Assembly: GCA_029556045.1 (NCBI GenBank)
Contig: JAKQGS010000365.1
Location: forward strand, 1-29,168
Length of the DNA stretch: 29,168 bases
DNA from: Pseudomonadota bacterium
GTDB taxonomy: Bacteria; Bdellovibrionota; Oligoflexia; Oligoflexales; Oligoflexaceae
Reading direction: 5' to 3'
Both the position numbers and the translations under genes were made by a program. The notes below the pieces were generated by a model. The model was given only the letters and a program-made list of their open reading frames with translations, ran no database searches and was not told where the DNA came from. The stretch's first letter is position 1. Each line of letters begins with the position of its first letter. Shown piece after piece: positions 6,910-16,485 of this stretch.

Positions 6910-9528
6910 ATGGTCCAACGGAAAATCTGGCATCACATTTCCGAGAAAGAAGCGATTACAGCTCAAGGGTCCTCAAAGGGATCAGGTCTTGATCATGATG
7001 AGGTCACCAGACGGGTTGCGGAATTTGGACCAAACCGGTTGGTGGAAGGCCAAAGAAAAAGCGCTCTATCCATACTTTTAACCCAGTTTACCGATCTCCT
7101 GGTTCTGGTCTTGATTGGTGCCGCAATCATCGCCAGCTTTATGGGGGAACCGGCGGATACGGTCGCCATCATCGCCATCGTGCTCCTGAATGCCGGGTTG
7201 GGTTTTTATCAGGAGTTTCGTGCGGAACGGGCTATGGAGGCTTTGAAGGCTCTGGCCGCACCCATGGCGCGGGTACGCCGTGGCGGGCAGGTGCTTTTGA
7301 TACCCGCCATTGAATTGGTGCCGGGTGATATCGTATTGCTGGAGGCTGGTAATATCGTTCCGGCGGACCTGCGTATTTTAGAATCCCATCAATTGGGGGT
7401 CGATGAATCGGCCCTTACCGGTGAATCGGTACCTGTCAGTAAAATCAGCGGCGTCATCCAGCGGGAAGTCCTTCCCATTCCCGATCAAAAAAATATGGCC
7501 TTCAAAGGCACCATTGTGACAGCGGGGCGAGCCCTTGGTTTAGTGGTGCATACCGGTATGGAAACGGAGCTCGGACGCATTGCCAAACTTTTAAAAGATG
7601 AAGTGGAGGTCAGGACACCCCTGCAAAACCGCATGGCCCGTTTTGCCAAAGGCCTTTCCGGCATTGTGGTGGCGCTGTGTCTGGTGGTGTTCCTCGTCGG
7701 CATATGGCGCGGCGAAGACCCGGTTTTGATGTTTATGACAGCGTTAAGTTTGGCCGTGGCTGCCATCCCCGAGGCCTTGCCAGCGGTGATCACGGTTTCC
7801 CTAGCCTTGGGTGCGCGATCCATGAGTCGGCATCGGGCTTTGATTCGACGTTTGCCAGCGGTAGAGGCGCTGGGCTCAGTGACTTATATCTGTTCCGATA
7901 AAACCGGTACCCTGACTCGCAATCAAATGCATGCGGGGAGGTTCTACTTTGATCGGGGATTTACCGATGCCATCCCAGAAACCTGGCTCAACGATCCAGG
8001 GTGGGACTATATGGTCAAAACGCTGGTCTTGAACAATGACGTCACCTTTGGGGCCAAGGGGGAGTTGCAGGGGGATCCGACCGAAACCGCGCTGCTGGAT
8101 GCGGCCATGATGGTTGGACAGGATAAGCCGGAACTTGAAAGGCAATATCCCCGCTTTGCCGAACTCCCATTTTCCAGCGAGCGGGGCATGATGACCACCG
8201 TGCACCGGGTCCAGGATGGGGGCATGGTGTTGAGCAAAGGGGCCCCAGAGAAAGTTTTACCGCAATGCACCGGGCAGTGGGAGGCCGGTGGGGTTGGAGC
8301 GCTTAATCGAAGCAGCATCGTCAAAGCTATCGAGGACATGGCTGAAAGAGGTTTTCGTGTTCTGGCTATCGCCTATCGCGCCTTTCCGGGTGATGTTGCT
8401 CACCATGAATTAAGCGAATTTGAAACCGACCTGATCTTTGTGGGGTTGGTGGGGTTGATCGATCCTCCGCGGGAAGAGGCTAAAAAGGCCATCGAACTGT
8501 GCCGGACGTCTGGTATCCATCCCGTGATGATCACCGGTGATCATCCGGTGACAGCACGGGCCATCGCGAGGGAGTTGGGCATTTTGAAGCCCGGTGATCA
8601 AGGGGTTGTGACGGGAGAACAACTGCTGAGCGCCAGTGATGACTGGCTCCAGGAAAATATCCGTAAGATTGCCGTCTATGCCCGGGTGGCACCCGAGCAA
8701 AAGATTCGCATCGTTAAAGCTCTGCAATCCGCCGGTGAAATTGTTGTCATGACCGGTGACGGTGTCAACGACGCCCCGGCGCTGCGCCGTGCCGACGTGG
8801 GGGTGTCGATGGGCAAGGGCGGAACCGACGTGGCGCGGGAGGCTTCCCACATTATTCTGCTCGATGATAATTTTGCCACCATCGTGACAGCAGTGCGGGA
8901 AGGGCGAAGAATATACGACAATATCCGCAAGTTTATACGATTTGCCCTCTCAGGCAATTCCGGTGAGATTTGGACTCTTTTTCTGGCGCCCTTTATGGGA
9001 TTACCGGTGCCGCTTTTGCCGATTCATATCCTTTGGGTGAATCTGGTTACTGATGGATTGCCGGGGCTGGCTCTGGCGATGGAGCCGGAAGAGCGTAACA
9101 TTATGAAAAGGCCACCCCGCGCACCAACGGAAAGCGTGTTTGCTCACGGTCTATGGCAGCATACCGTCTGGGTGGGGATACTGACCGCCATGGCTACATT
9201 GGGTACTTTGGCCTGGGCTTATCACACTGGTCATGCCCACTGGCAGAGCATGGCTTTTACGGTTCTGACGTTTGTGCAGATGGGACATGTCCTGGCGATT
9301 CGATCGGAACGGGAGTCGCTCTTTACGATTGGCTTGCGCTCCAACCTTCCCCTACTGGGGGCGGTGTTATTAACTCTGGTTCTTCAATTGTGCACTCTGT
9401 ATGTTCCGGCTCTGAATCCGGTTTTTAAGACAGAACCACTGAGCTGGGAGGAATTGACGATCTGTGTCGTGGCATCCAGTTCAGTCTTTATTGCGGTCGA
9501 GATTGAAAAGTGGATTCGACGCAAATAA
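6910..9528 (+). CDS. P2A-type cation (calcium)-translocating ATPase
   Basis: An 872-residue P-type ATPase of the SERCA/PMCA-like bacterial group, expected to export Ca2+ at the inner membrane. Motifs in order: N-terminal cation-ATPase domain; LTGESVPV (169-176, actuator); PEALP in M4 (287-291, Glu288 equals SERCA E309); CSDKTGTLT with phosphorylated Asp330; nucleotide-domain KGAPE (443-447); TGDGVNDAP (616-624). M5 has N683 and E686, and M6 has NLVTDG (N711, T714, D715), so nearly all SERCA calcium ligands are present. In M8 a Gln (790) stands where SERCA has E908, which may reduce it to one tight site. The ATG at 6910 is preferred over upstream starts because GAGAGG precedes it and the N terminus then begins like the family. 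Mn2+ or another cation is possible. No partner gene is adjacent. Confidence 0.93.
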   Translation: MVQRKIWHHISEKEAITAQGSSKGSGLDHDEVTRRVAEFGPNRLVEGQRKSALSILLTQFTDLLVLVLIGAAIIASFMGEPADTVAIIAIVLLNAGLGFYQEFRAERAMEALKALAAPMARVRRGGQVLLIPAIELVPGDIVLLEAGNIVPADLRILESHQLGVDESALTGESVPVSKISGVIQREVLPIPDQKNMAFKGTIVTAGRALGLVVHTGMETELGRIAKLLKDEVEVRTPLQNRMARFAKGLSGIVVALCLVVFLVGIWRGEDPVLMFMTALSLAVAAIPEALPAVITVSLALGARSMSRHRALIRRLPAVEALGSVTYICSDKTGTLTRNQMHAGRFYFDRGFTDAIPETWLNDPGWDYMVKTLVLNNDVTFGAKGELQGDPTETALLDAAMMVGQDKPELERQYPRFAELPFSSERGMMTTVHRVQDGGMVLSKGAPEKVLPQCTGQWEAGGVGALNRSSIVKAIEDMAERGFRVLAIAYRAFPGDVAHHELSEFETDLIFVGLVGLIDPPREEAKKAIELCRTSGIHPVMITGDHPVTARAIARELGILKPGDQGVVTGEQLLSASDDWLQENIRKIAVYARVAPEQKIRIVKALQSAGEIVVMTGDGVNDAPALRRADVGVSMGKGGTDVAREASHIILLDDNFATIVTAVREGRRIYDNIRKFIRFALSGNSGEIWTLFLAPFMGLPVPLLPIHILWVNLVTDGLPGLALAMEPEERNIMKRPPRAPTESVFAHGLWQHTVWVGILTAMATLGTLAWAYHTGHAHWQSMAFTVLTFVQMGHVLAIRSERESLFTIGLRSNLPLLGAVLLTLVLQLCTLYVPALNPVFKTEPLSWEELTICVVASSSVFIAVEIEKWIRRK

Positions 9529-9554
9529 TATTAACCCAACTTCATTTACCCGGC

Positions 9555-10127
9555 TCAGAAAGGCAGCTCATCTTCTTTGGCAGGAGGAGCCGTCGGGGCT
9601 TCCGATTCTGGCAACCAGGCTTCTTGAAATTGATTCTGTGCCTCGTTGAAGTAGATGACGCGGGCTGCGCCACCGCAGGTATACAGTTTGATCGCGGCAT
9701 AGGGGAAGGTTACCGATGCTTCTTCCCCCTTCTGACACTTCCACTTACCGGCACCGCAGGCGGTTTTAATGGTTTGCGGTGCCATGACGGCTAGGGCCAC
9801 GTCGTGCAGGCCGCCCGGAGTATTGATTCGCTGATAGAGTTTGGGAGGATAACCATTGCTTTGCCAGATCCATAGTCCAAGAGTCTCTCCGTCCTGACTA
9901 GCCAGCAATTTGGCTTCGTCTGGAGCAGTGTCCCCGTCAAAATCCTCCCGTAGCGCAAAGAGCCAGTTCTGACTGCGATCACACAGGCTGGTGGTTGGTG
10001 GGGTGGCGATCTTCCAACCTTTAGGAAGAGGGCGTTCTTTGGGAGCGGATACCACGGCAGTGTTGGAAGATGGTGTCTGGCAAGCGATCAACAAGAGGCC
10101 CAGAATGATGGAGGCACAGCGTGACAT
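9555..10127 (-). CDS. Putative lipoprotein of unknown function
   Basis: A 190-residue predicted lipoprotein. The signal MSRCASIILGLLLIAC ends in a good lipobox (LIAC, Cys16), preceded by AAGGAAAC as ribosome site. The mature part contains DFDGDTAPDEAKLL (about 63-76), a D-x-D-G-D pattern like FG-GAP/VCBS-type calcium loops in proteins that report a value with a verb-like layout (the fragment resembles many secreted repeat proteins). Four later cysteines (CGAGKWKC, LYTCGG and one near residue 49) could form disulphides. The C-terminal tail is acidic and proline-rich. It converges on the calcium ATPase gene, with 26 bases between stops, and diverges from the flavoprotein gene. The calcium-loop idea is suggestive only; no family is recognised. 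Confidence 0.65.
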   Translation of the reverse strand: MSRCASIILGLLLIACQTPSSNTAVVSAPKERPLPKGWKIATPPTTSLCDRSQNWLFALREDFDGDTAPDEAKLLASQDGETLGLWIWQSNGYPPKLYQRINTPGGLHDVALAVMAPQTIKTACGAGKWKCQKGEEASVTFPYAAIKLYTCGGAARVIYFNEAQNQFQEAWLPESEAPTAPPAKEDELPF

Positions 10128-10236
10128 GGTTGTTTCCTTGTGTATTTTGGACGGATTGATTCTATCATAATCCCCTGAAAAATCCTAAAATACCTCCTTG
10201 GTCATGGGAAATCATGCTTCGTCGGGAAAATTCTGT

Positions 10237-11448
10237 ATGAGGGAAAATGTGACGAGACCCAGTGTTGCCATCGTGGGAACAGGACCCGCCGGCCTGATGG
10301 CGGCGGATGTTCTGTCGCATCATGGGTATGCCGTTACACTCTTTGAAAAAAAACGCTGGCCCGCCAAAAAACTTCTGATCGCCGGCAGCTCGGGACTCAA
10401 TATCACCAACGTATTGCCGCTGGATGAATTCATGCGACAATACACGGGTCCTGCGGCCCTTTGGCACAGCGTCTTGGGTGGCTATCAACCCGCGGATTGG
10501 ATTGTCTTTATTGAAAAGGACCTGGGCATCAAAACCTTTAAGGGCACCAGCGGCCGCTATTTCGTGGAAGGCCTCAAAGGAGCCCGATTGGTGCGGGCCT
10601 GGTTGCGACGCCTGCAACTACAGGGAGTGGTGCTGCGGCATCATGCGGAATGTGTGGATTTTCAACGGACGGATGCTTCCGGGATAGTTTTGCGTTTTGC
10701 CGACGGGAGCGAATTTGAATGCCAGGCCGCAGCCTTTGCACTGGGGGGGGGAAGTTATGAACCGGATGAAACCCCTCTTCGTTGGCCCTCCCTGTTTGTC
10801 CGCAAGGGTTCGGGATTTTCTCCCTTTGTCCCTTCCAATACCGGCTATCGCATCGCCTGGCGCCCCGAGTTTTTGGCGGAAGTCGAGGGGCAACCCCTGA
10901 AAAACATCATACTCCAGTCGTCCCGTGGCCGTCGCAAGGGTGACACCGTGATTACCGCCTATGGAATCGAAGGGACCCCAGTTTATTTTGTGGGAGAACC
11001 TGGTGTTCTGAGTTTGGATCTCAAACCTGATTTGACCGAGGATCAGATCATGGAGAGGTGTTTGACGTTAAAGGAGAACCTCTCACCACTACGGCGGGTG
11101 AAAAAAAAGCTGAACCTTTGTCCTGTGGCGCTGGCACTTTTGTATCATCACTTGCCGGAGTCCGTGCAGGAGGATTTACCCGCTCTGGTGAGGGCCATCA
11201 AAAGCTTCCCCTTGGAATTCATCGGGCCGCAGCCATTGTCTGAATCCATTTCTTCAGCCGGTGGCATTCATCTGGATGAGATAAACGGTGACTTCATGTT
11301 CAAAAAAATCCCCGGCGTTTTTGCGGCCGGGGAGATGTTGGATTGGGACGCCCCTACCGGGGGCTTTTTGATTCAGGGTTGTGTCTCCCAGGGCTACACG
11401 ATGGCGCAGGGCATCATTCGGTATTTGGACTCCCGTCAAGGGGCCTGA
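10237..11448 (+). CDS. NAD(P)/FAD-dependent oxidoreductase, TIGR03862 (PP_4765) / BaiN-like
   Basis: A 403-residue flavoprotein of the HI0933/BaiN-like superfamily. The N terminus has the dinucleotide-binding VAIVGTGPAGLMAADVL and, soon after, EKKRWPAKKLLIAGSSGLNIT, the family's FAD-contact segment (GKKLLLAGRGGLNLT in homologues). SGRYFVEGLKGARLVRAWL follows, and the C terminus has GGIHLDEINGDFMFKKIPGVFAAGEMLDWDAPTGGFLIQGCVSQG, the second FAD signature. Length and domain order fit TIGR03862, whose substrate is unknown. The frame is open back to a TTG at 10198 and an ATG at 10204, but homologues begin a few residues before the Rossmann motif, favouring ATG 10237; its ribosome site (CGGGAA) is weak. 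An eight-G tract (10743-10750) codes part of LGGGSYEP. Confidence 0.88.
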   Translation: MRENVTRPSVAIVGTGPAGLMAADVLSHHGYAVTLFEKKRWPAKKLLIAGSSGLNITNVLPLDEFMRQYTGPAALWHSVLGGYQPADWIVFIEKDLGIKTFKGTSGRYFVEGLKGARLVRAWLRRLQLQGVVLRHHAECVDFQRTDASGIVLRFADGSEFECQAAAFALGGGSYEPDETPLRWPSLFVRKGSGFSPFVPSNTGYRIAWRPEFLAEVEGQPLKNIILQSSRGRRKGDTVITAYGIEGTPVYFVGEPGVLSLDLKPDLTEDQIMERCLTLKENLSPLRRVKKKLNLCPVALALLYHHLPESVQEDLPALVRAIKSFPLEFIGPQPLSESISSAGGIHLDEINGDFMFKKIPGVFAAGEMLDWDAPTGGFLIQGCVSQGYTMAQGIIRYLDSRQGA

Positions 11449-11459
11449 ATCAAATGTAC

Positions 11460-12485
11460 TCACTCCCGGCAAAGCAGGTAATGCCAGCAGGCATGTTCTC
11501 CTTTGTTCCATTCCCCGCCATGGTAACGAATCTGGAACAACGTGGCTTTTGATGTTTCGTCCATATCCCGTTTCGGTGCGTTTTTGACGGGAAGTCCGCA
11601 GCCTGCCATCGGTGCTGCCGAAGCGGCATATTCGGCATGCGGCAATTTCAAGTAAAACGAATCACAGCCGTTATGATGGTTGACAGCAAATTCCATAATG
11701 TCTTTCAACTTGTCGACCCCTGAAATAGTATAGGACTTTTGTTCTTCTTTTGAGAGGGCAGGGTTGGTGTCGGTGACGGTCACATCAGTGAAATAGTACT
11801 CCGTGGTCTCGCCGGCGCCCTGCATGAAGCAGTACTTCAGATCAAACGTTGCGGTACCCAAGACCACTTGATGAACACCGGCGATCTGGGAATCGTTGCA
11901 GCCATTTTCCGGCCAGGGATTTCCTAACTCCAGGGTGCCCGCCAGCAGATTCAGGGTGGAAGGAGCATAACGGCCATCGACATCGTAGAGAGGAAAGGCC
12001 ACCACAAAGTTTTGTTGGTCTTTTTTGAGGCCGAGGATCCGGATGCCACCAAAGTTTTCCGGAACGATAATTTCGATTTTTAGTTTTTCGTAATTCTGAT
12101 CCAGGATCGCTTCCACCAGTCCGTTGACCTTGGAAGTGGCTGATGGTTTATAGGCGACCTGAGGGGAAAATGGTGTGCTGCGAATCACCGCCTGTCCGAG
12201 CATCATATCTGAAGGGTCCATACCGTTGATGCACACATCAAGACGGATATTCATCTCTGCGGTGGGGGACTGCAGTTCGTAACCCAACTCTTCTCTTTCG
12301 CCAATTTCGGATGGTTTGATTGCCGGGAGACTATTGAGGGCGACCAACTTGAACGAGGAGTGATCAAATCCTTCGGGGCAGGTGATCTTTTCTTCAGTTT
12401 GGGGATCATCGACGACAACCACCTGGGCCACCAGGTTGGTGCTGGCCATTATGAGGAGCGCACTGAGTGCCATGGAGAGTTTCAT
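11460..12485 (-). CDS. Secreted protein of unknown function
   Basis: A 341-residue protein with a clear Sec signal peptide (MKLSMALSALLIMASTNLVAQ, cleavage probably after LVAQ or VA). AAAGGGAC provides a ribosome site, and a good sigma-70-type promoter lies about 60 bases upstream. The mature region is mostly beta-like and has eight or more cysteines spread through it (ITCPEGF, DVCING, NGCNDS, KYCFMQG, NGCDSF, AGCGLP and a CWHYLLC pair at the very end), so it is probably disulphide-stabilised in the periplasm or outside. No domain is recognised. Its stop lies 11 bases from the stop of the convergent flavoprotein gene. Confidence 0.7.
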   Translation of the reverse strand: MKLSMALSALLIMASTNLVAQVVVVDDPQTEEKITCPEGFDHSSFKLVALNSLPAIKPSEIGEREELGYELQSPTAEMNIRLDVCINGMDPSDMMLGQAVIRSTPFSPQVAYKPSATSKVNGLVEAILDQNYEKLKIEIIVPENFGGIRILGLKKDQQNFVVAFPLYDVDGRYAPSTLNLLAGTLELGNPWPENGCNDSQIAGVHQVVLGTATFDLKYCFMQGAGETTEYYFTDVTVTDTNPALSKEEQKSYTISGVDKLKDIMEFAVNHHNGCDSFYLKLPHAEYAASAAPMAGCGLPVKNAPKRDMDETSKATLFQIRYHGGEWNKGEHACWHYLLCRE

Positions 12486-12544
12486 GATGGGGTCCCTTTA
12501 AATATGTTTTAATGTTTATCAAATTCACTTATAAAGACGCCTTC

Positions 12545-12573
12545 TCCATATGATTTTTTAAGATGAAAGTCAA
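12545..12573 (-). promoter_or_regulatory. Probable sigma-70 promoter of the secreted-protein gene
   Basis: On the minus strand TTGACT (12568-12573) and TATGGA (12545-12550) are 17 bases apart. Transcription would begin near 12538, about 50 bases upstream of the ATG at 12485. The region is shared with the divergent phosphate transporter gene. Confidence 0.4.
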
Positions 12574-12641
12574 AAGATTAGTGGTCAATAAATAGGCAGA
12601 CCCATGGTGCGGAGGATACGGTCATCGATATCTGGAAGTTA

Positions 12642-14279
12642 GTGGCAGGATTGGGGTTTTTTCTGCTGGGTATGTCCCACGTGGAGGGCTCTCTGAAGCT
12701 TTTGGCGGGACGGCCATTTAAGCGTTTTCTGCGAGACTACACCAAAAACCCTCTGATGGGAGTGGGGATTGGGGTGGTGATGACCGCCATCCTCCAGAGC
12801 AGCGGGGTGGTGACCCTGATGCTGATGGCCTTTGCGGGGGCCGGTGTATTGGAGCTTCGCAATGCTCTGGGTATCGTCCTGGGCTCCAATCTAGGTACCA
12901 CCCTCAAGGGTTGGGTGGTCTCAACCCTCGGATTTAAAGTTGATTTTGACGATTACGTATTCCCCCTGATCGGCATCGGCTCGCTGATCATGGTGTCGAT
13001 CGGGGACCAGAGGAAGCTTCACCAGTGGGGGCGTTTTGTCGCAGGATTTGGTCTGACCTTCCAGGGACTCTCCACCATGCGTGAGGGGGTGGAGAGCGTC
13101 GCCATCAATGTGGATCTATCGACTTTTGCCCAGCAGGGGCCCTGGTTTTTCCTGGCGGTGGGATTTGTTCTGACGACGTTAATCCAGTCCAGCTCCGCCA
13201 CCATGATGATAACCCTGAGCGCTCTCAGTGCTCGCATGATCGACCTGCAGGCGGGAGCGGCGTTGGTGATTGGGGCGGATCTGGGGTCGACCATGACCGC
13301 CATGATGGGGTCGTACAAGGGAATTCCGGTTAAAAAGCGCGTCGCTTGGGCTCATTTTATCTTTAACCTGGTCACCAACGGGGTTTGTTTTTTGGTGATG
13401 ATTCCTCTTCTGGACTTTATCAACCTCCAGCTGGCCATTGCTGATCCTTTGTATGCCCTGGTTATGTTTCATTCTCTGATGAACGTGGTGGGTATCGTGA
13501 TGTTTCTGCCGATCCTCAACCGCTTTGCGTCGTTTTTAGAGCGTCGGTTCGCGGATCGCAATGGCAGGATTGCCCGCTATATCTCTCGGCTCTCGGCTGC
13601 GGTCCCAGAAGCGGCTATCGTGGGATTGGAGCGGGAGGGACGCGAATACCTCAACCTCGTTATTCACGCCAATCAGGATGCCATTGGAGTCGCTGCGGCT
13701 CCCACCAATATCCTTGGCTTTAACCCACTGGCAGCCCTCAATGAGGCGAGTGCCCCCGATCATTATGAGACCCTTAAACGGCTCGAGGGTGAGATTCTGG
13801 AATTTGTCGCTCGCGTGCAGGAACAGAGTCTGTCTCCGGAAGTTTCAGAGCGTCTGACCCAGATCATGGTATGCGTGCGGCATGGCATGATGAGCGCCAA
13901 GGGGGTTAAGGACGTCCGGCATAATATCCGGGAATTTCAGGCCTCCATCAGTGAGGAAGTGGTGCGACTGTTTGAGATGATTTTAAGCACCACCAATCGT
14001 CTCTATGAAGACATTCCACAGCTCTGGGACCTCTCAAATAGCCAGGCTCTATTTGAAAGAATTACCGATCTGATTCGGCGCAACCGCGAAACCTACCAGG
14101 ATCAAACCAACATGATTCATAAAGCGGTGATCAGTGGCCGCGTGCGGGATCTCGATACATCGTCCCTGCTGAACGTCAATAGCGAGTTGCACCAATCCAA
14201 TCGCGTCCTCCTGTTGGCTGTTACCGACCTACTTTTGGATGCAGGTGCATCACAGCACATCAGACAGATGTCTTTTTAG
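12642..14279 (+). CDS. Na/Pi cotransporter family protein (NptA-like, PhoU-like C terminus)
   Basis: A 545-residue (from the GTG) inner-membrane Na+/phosphate symporter. The two inverted transport repeats are marked by LQSSGVVTLML (about 51-61) and IQSSSATMMITL (about 181-192), with the paired GSNLGTTLKG (81-90) and GADLGSTMTAM segments. The C-terminal 200 residues are helical and soluble and resemble a PhoU-type domain, as in many bacterial NptA homologues. The start is odd. Family proteins normally begin with about six more residues (IDIWKLVAGLGFFLLGM), and these codons are present upstream, but no ATG, GTG or TTG precedes GTG 12642 in this frame before a stop. A strong GGAGG (12611-12615) sits eight bases before an ATC at 12624 instead. 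GTG 12642 is kept as the conservative start. Confidence 0.9.
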   Translation: MAGLGFFLLGMSHVEGSLKLLAGRPFKRFLRDYTKNPLMGVGIGVVMTAILQSSGVVTLMLMAFAGAGVLELRNALGIVLGSNLGTTLKGWVVSTLGFKVDFDDYVFPLIGIGSLIMVSIGDQRKLHQWGRFVAGFGLTFQGLSTMREGVESVAINVDLSTFAQQGPWFFLAVGFVLTTLIQSSSATMMITLSALSARMIDLQAGAALVIGADLGSTMTAMMGSYKGIPVKKRVAWAHFIFNLVTNGVCFLVMIPLLDFINLQLAIADPLYALVMFHSLMNVVGIVMFLPILNRFASFLERRFADRNGRIARYISRLSAAVPEAAIVGLEREGREYLNLVIHANQDAIGVAAAPTNILGFNPLAALNEASAPDHYETLKRLEGEILEFVARVQEQSLSPEVSERLTQIMVCVRHGMMSAKGVKDVRHNIREFQASISEEVVRLFEMILSTTNRLYEDIPQLWDLSNSQALFERITDLIRRNRETYQDQTNMIHKAVISGRVRDLDTSSLLNVNSELHQSNRVLLLAVTDLLLDAGASQHIRQMSF

Positions 14280-14309
14280 CGTGAGACAATGGTCGATCGG
14301 TTCGAGGGG

Positions 14310-14340
14310 CACCAAGACTGGTGGGTGGTTTATTTTTTCT
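14310..14340 (+). terminator. Possible weak intrinsic terminator after the Na/Pi gene
   Basis: CACCA (14310-14314) pairs with TGGTG (14319-14323) around a four-base loop, followed by a GT-rich stretch and TTTATTTTTT. The stem is only five base pairs, so termination would be inefficient. Confidence 0.3.
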
Positions 14341-14415
14341 GTATTGCCCTCCTCTATGCTATCCTCAATGATAACGCTCAAAGTCACGATTCAATGTTTT
14401 TTGGGGGAGGTTACT

Positions 14416-15309
14416 ATGCGGCCTTATAGTGTTGCTGCGACTTTATTGGCATTGCTGTTCGGCACAACGTCAGGGTTTGCAGAACCAAACGCTGATTCGG
14501 CACGCTTTGGTCGATTCAATGTTGCCCCAGAGGAAGTCGCTCCCGATCTTGAGGCTTACGACTTTAACGGCATCATCGCCCTCTCGAACTGCTCTGGCAG
14601 TCTGGTCCGCTTTGACGATAGCGTTGGCAGCGATCCTGGCATGATTCTCACCAATGGTCATTGTGTGCGAATGTTAAGTCCGGGAGAGGTGGTTTATCGC
14701 ACCGACTCCAGCCGCGCCTTTGATGTGCTGGATAGCAACGCCCGCAAGATCGGCGAGGTGCGTGCCACCAAATTGCTGTATGCCACCATGACCAAGACCG
14801 ATATGGCTCTCTACCAACTGCGGGAGACTTACGATCAGATTCAGACGTCATTTCAGACGGAGCCCTTGACCCTTGCCCGGGCCAATCCAGCGGATGGCAC
14901 TCCGGTGGAGGTGCTATCCGGATATTGGAAGCGGGCTTATGCCTGTGCTGTGGACGCGACGGTTTATAGCCTCAAAGAGGGCAACTGGCTGTTTCAGGAT
15001 TCCGTCCGTTATAGTCGGCCGGGATGTGACATGGTTGGGGGAACCTCGGGATCACCAGTCACCGCCACGGGAACTCGCACGGTGGTGGCGGTCAACAACA
15101 CCGGCAATGAGAGTGGACGCAAGTGCACCGTCAACAATCCCTGCGAAATTGACGAGGATGGAACCGTCCGCTATGAAAAAGGCCTTGGTTACGCGCAGCA
15201 GACCTATTGGGTTTATGGCTGCCGTAACGATCAAGGGCAGCTGGACGTGGGTGTCGCAGGTTGCGCCCTTCCCCGTCCAGACTCCGTGCAGCAGGACACC
15301 TTGGATTAG
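14416..15309 (+). CDS. Secreted trypsin-like serine protease (S1/V8-like)
   Basis: A 297-residue exported protease. GGGGGAGG immediately precedes ATG 14416; the frame is open further upstream, but those codons overlap the previous gene. The signal peptide is about residues 1-22 (MRPYSVAATLLALLFGTTSGFA). The catalytic triad is visible: His82 in LTNGHC, Asp129 in KTDMALYQL, and Ser211 in VGGTSGSPV. CSGSLV (59-64) precedes the histidine as in trypsin-like folds. Several cysteines (C59-C83, C177-C204, C244-C250 and a pair near the end are plausible pairs) suggest disulphides. There is no transmembrane anchor or PDZ domain, so it is unlike DegP and more like secreted glutamyl endopeptidase/trypsin-like enzymes. 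Its stop overlaps the stop of the convergent nitroreductase gene by four bases. Confidence 0.85.
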   Translation: MRPYSVAATLLALLFGTTSGFAEPNADSARFGRFNVAPEEVAPDLEAYDFNGIIALSNCSGSLVRFDDSVGSDPGMILTNGHCVRMLSPGEVVYRTDSSRAFDVLDSNARKIGEVRATKLLYATMTKTDMALYQLRETYDQIQTSFQTEPLTLARANPADGTPVEVLSGYWKRAYACAVDATVYSLKEGNWLFQDSVRYSRPGCDMVGGTSGSPVTATGTRTVVAVNNTGNESGRKCTVNNPCEIDEDGTVRYEKGLGYAQQTYWVYGCRNDQGQLDVGVAGCALPRPDSVQQDTLD

Positions 15310-16118
15310 ACGGGATGTGTTAGTCCTTCGCATTCTTTGGGATCCAAAAATCCCTGCCGTTGTAACGCCTGCAATATACCCCGTGCGATGTCCAGATATT
15401 CGGAGCGGGGATATTTATAATCGCTGGTGTAGAACTCCGCGAGATTCCGAATTCCCGCCTGATCGATCATCGCTTTAAGCCGCGGTGAAGCCATGTACCG
15501 TGCCCAACCCTTGCTTTCCCGTTCCTGATAATACTGATCCAACTCCATGGGGGATGGACGATGGTAGGTTTCCAGATGCAAAAAGGCATCAACCGGCAGG
15601 CGATCCCGCGTCGTCGGTGATTCATCAGGATAGCCGATGACCAGACTGGTGACCGGGAATACGGTTTCTGGTAGGTCAAAAAGTCGAATCAGCTCCTCGC
15701 TGATACTCCAGGTTGTGCCCATATAACAGATACCTAATCCACGGCTTTCACATGCCAGGGCGAAGTTTTGGGCCAGAATGATGCTGTCCACTAGTCCTTT
15801 GAGAAACCCCAGGAAGTTATTAAAGTTGTCACGGGCGCCACGCATCTTCAGCCAGGTGCGCATGCGATAATAATCTGCGCAGAAAGTAGCGACGACAGGC
15901 GCCTGCAGGATCATCTCCTGCTCTCCATGCAATGTGTAAAGTTTTTTGCGGCGCTGTTCATCGCGCGTCAGAACCATGGACGTTGCGGTTAAGTTGCCGG
16001 AGGACGAGGCGCCGGCCATGGCCTGTTGCAGCATATCTCGCAGAAGCGAATCAGGAACGGGATCCGACTTGTACTTGCGAATGGAGCGATGTTGCGAAAA
16101 GAGTTCCTGCAAGTCCAT
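15306..16118 (-). CDS. Nitroreductase family protein (NfsA/FRP-like)
   Basis: A 270-residue FMN-dependent nitroreductase-family protein. HRSIRKYKSDPVPDSLLRDML (about 9-29) is the classic N-terminal FMN-binding segment (R-S-x-R-x-F/Y). ASSSGNLTATSMVL follows, then GLVDSIILAQNFALACESRGLGICYMGT with the family's GLG-x-C-x-x-G signature, and VIGYPDESPTTRDRLPVDAFLH. Enzymes of this type reduce nitroaromatics, quinones or flavins with NAD(P)H; length and the long C-terminal helical tail fit the NfsA/FRP branch. AAGGAAAT lies just before the ATG at 16118. The gene is convergent with the protease gene and divergent from the two-domain lipoprotein gene. The physiological substrate is unknown. Confidence 0.88.
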   Translation of the reverse strand: MDLQELFSQHRSIRKYKSDPVPDSLLRDMLQQAMAGASSSGNLTATSMVLTRDEQRRKKLYTLHGEQEMILQAPVVATFCADYYRMRTWLKMRGARDNFNNFLGFLKGLVDSIILAQNFALACESRGLGICYMGTTWSISEELIRLFDLPETVFPVTSLVIGYPDESPTTRDRLPVDAFLHLETYHRPSPMELDQYYQERESKGWARYMASPRLKAMIDQAGIRNLAEFYTSDYKYPRSEYLDIARGILQALQRQGFLDPKECEGLTHPV

Positions 16119-16380
16119 GTGTGATTTCCTTCATGTCGAATGTCCGTAGGTTGATGATCGATGAAAGGTTGTAGAATAATCCCGAAGACCAGCATCGCTG
16201 ATGTATAAGCACTTTCATCGAATGCCAACGAGTAAGCCGTCGCGAAAAATTTCCATCCCATTTATTCATATCTAAGAATTTCATGAGAAGAAACAGGTAA
16301 ACTCACGGTGTGCGTAAGGGTTGAAAATGACACGAAAAGTGTTGGTTGTCTGAGTGAAGAGTGAAAATGAGAAGTCTTTC

Positions 16381-16396
16381 ATGAGAATGTTCTCAT
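16381..16396. promoter_or_regulatory. Perfect inverted repeat, possible operator
   Basis: ATGAGAA (16381-16387) and TTCTCAT (16390-16396) are exact reverse complements with a TG spacer. The site lies 22 bases upstream of the -35 of the following lipoprotein gene. Its position in the 367-base divergent gap (16119-16485) suggests a transcription-factor site for one or both genes. Partial copies of the arm (CATGAGAAG near 16283, AATGAGAAG near 16366) occur nearby. I cannot match it to a named regulator. Nothing else is evident in this gap. Confidence 0.4.
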
Positions 16397-16417
16397 TAAA
16401 TGCTTGGTAATTAAGGG

Positions 16418-16445
16418 TTGCGCAGGCTTTGGTGTTTGTTAAGCT
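16418..16445 (+). promoter_or_regulatory. Candidate sigma-70 promoter of the two-domain lipoprotein gene
   Basis: TTGCGC (16418-16423) and TAAGCT (16440-16445) are 16 bases apart, about 40 bases before the start codon. The -10 is imperfect. Confidence 0.3.
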
Positions 16446-16485
16446 GAAAATATCTTCAGCAAAAAAACTTAATAGGAGAATGATG

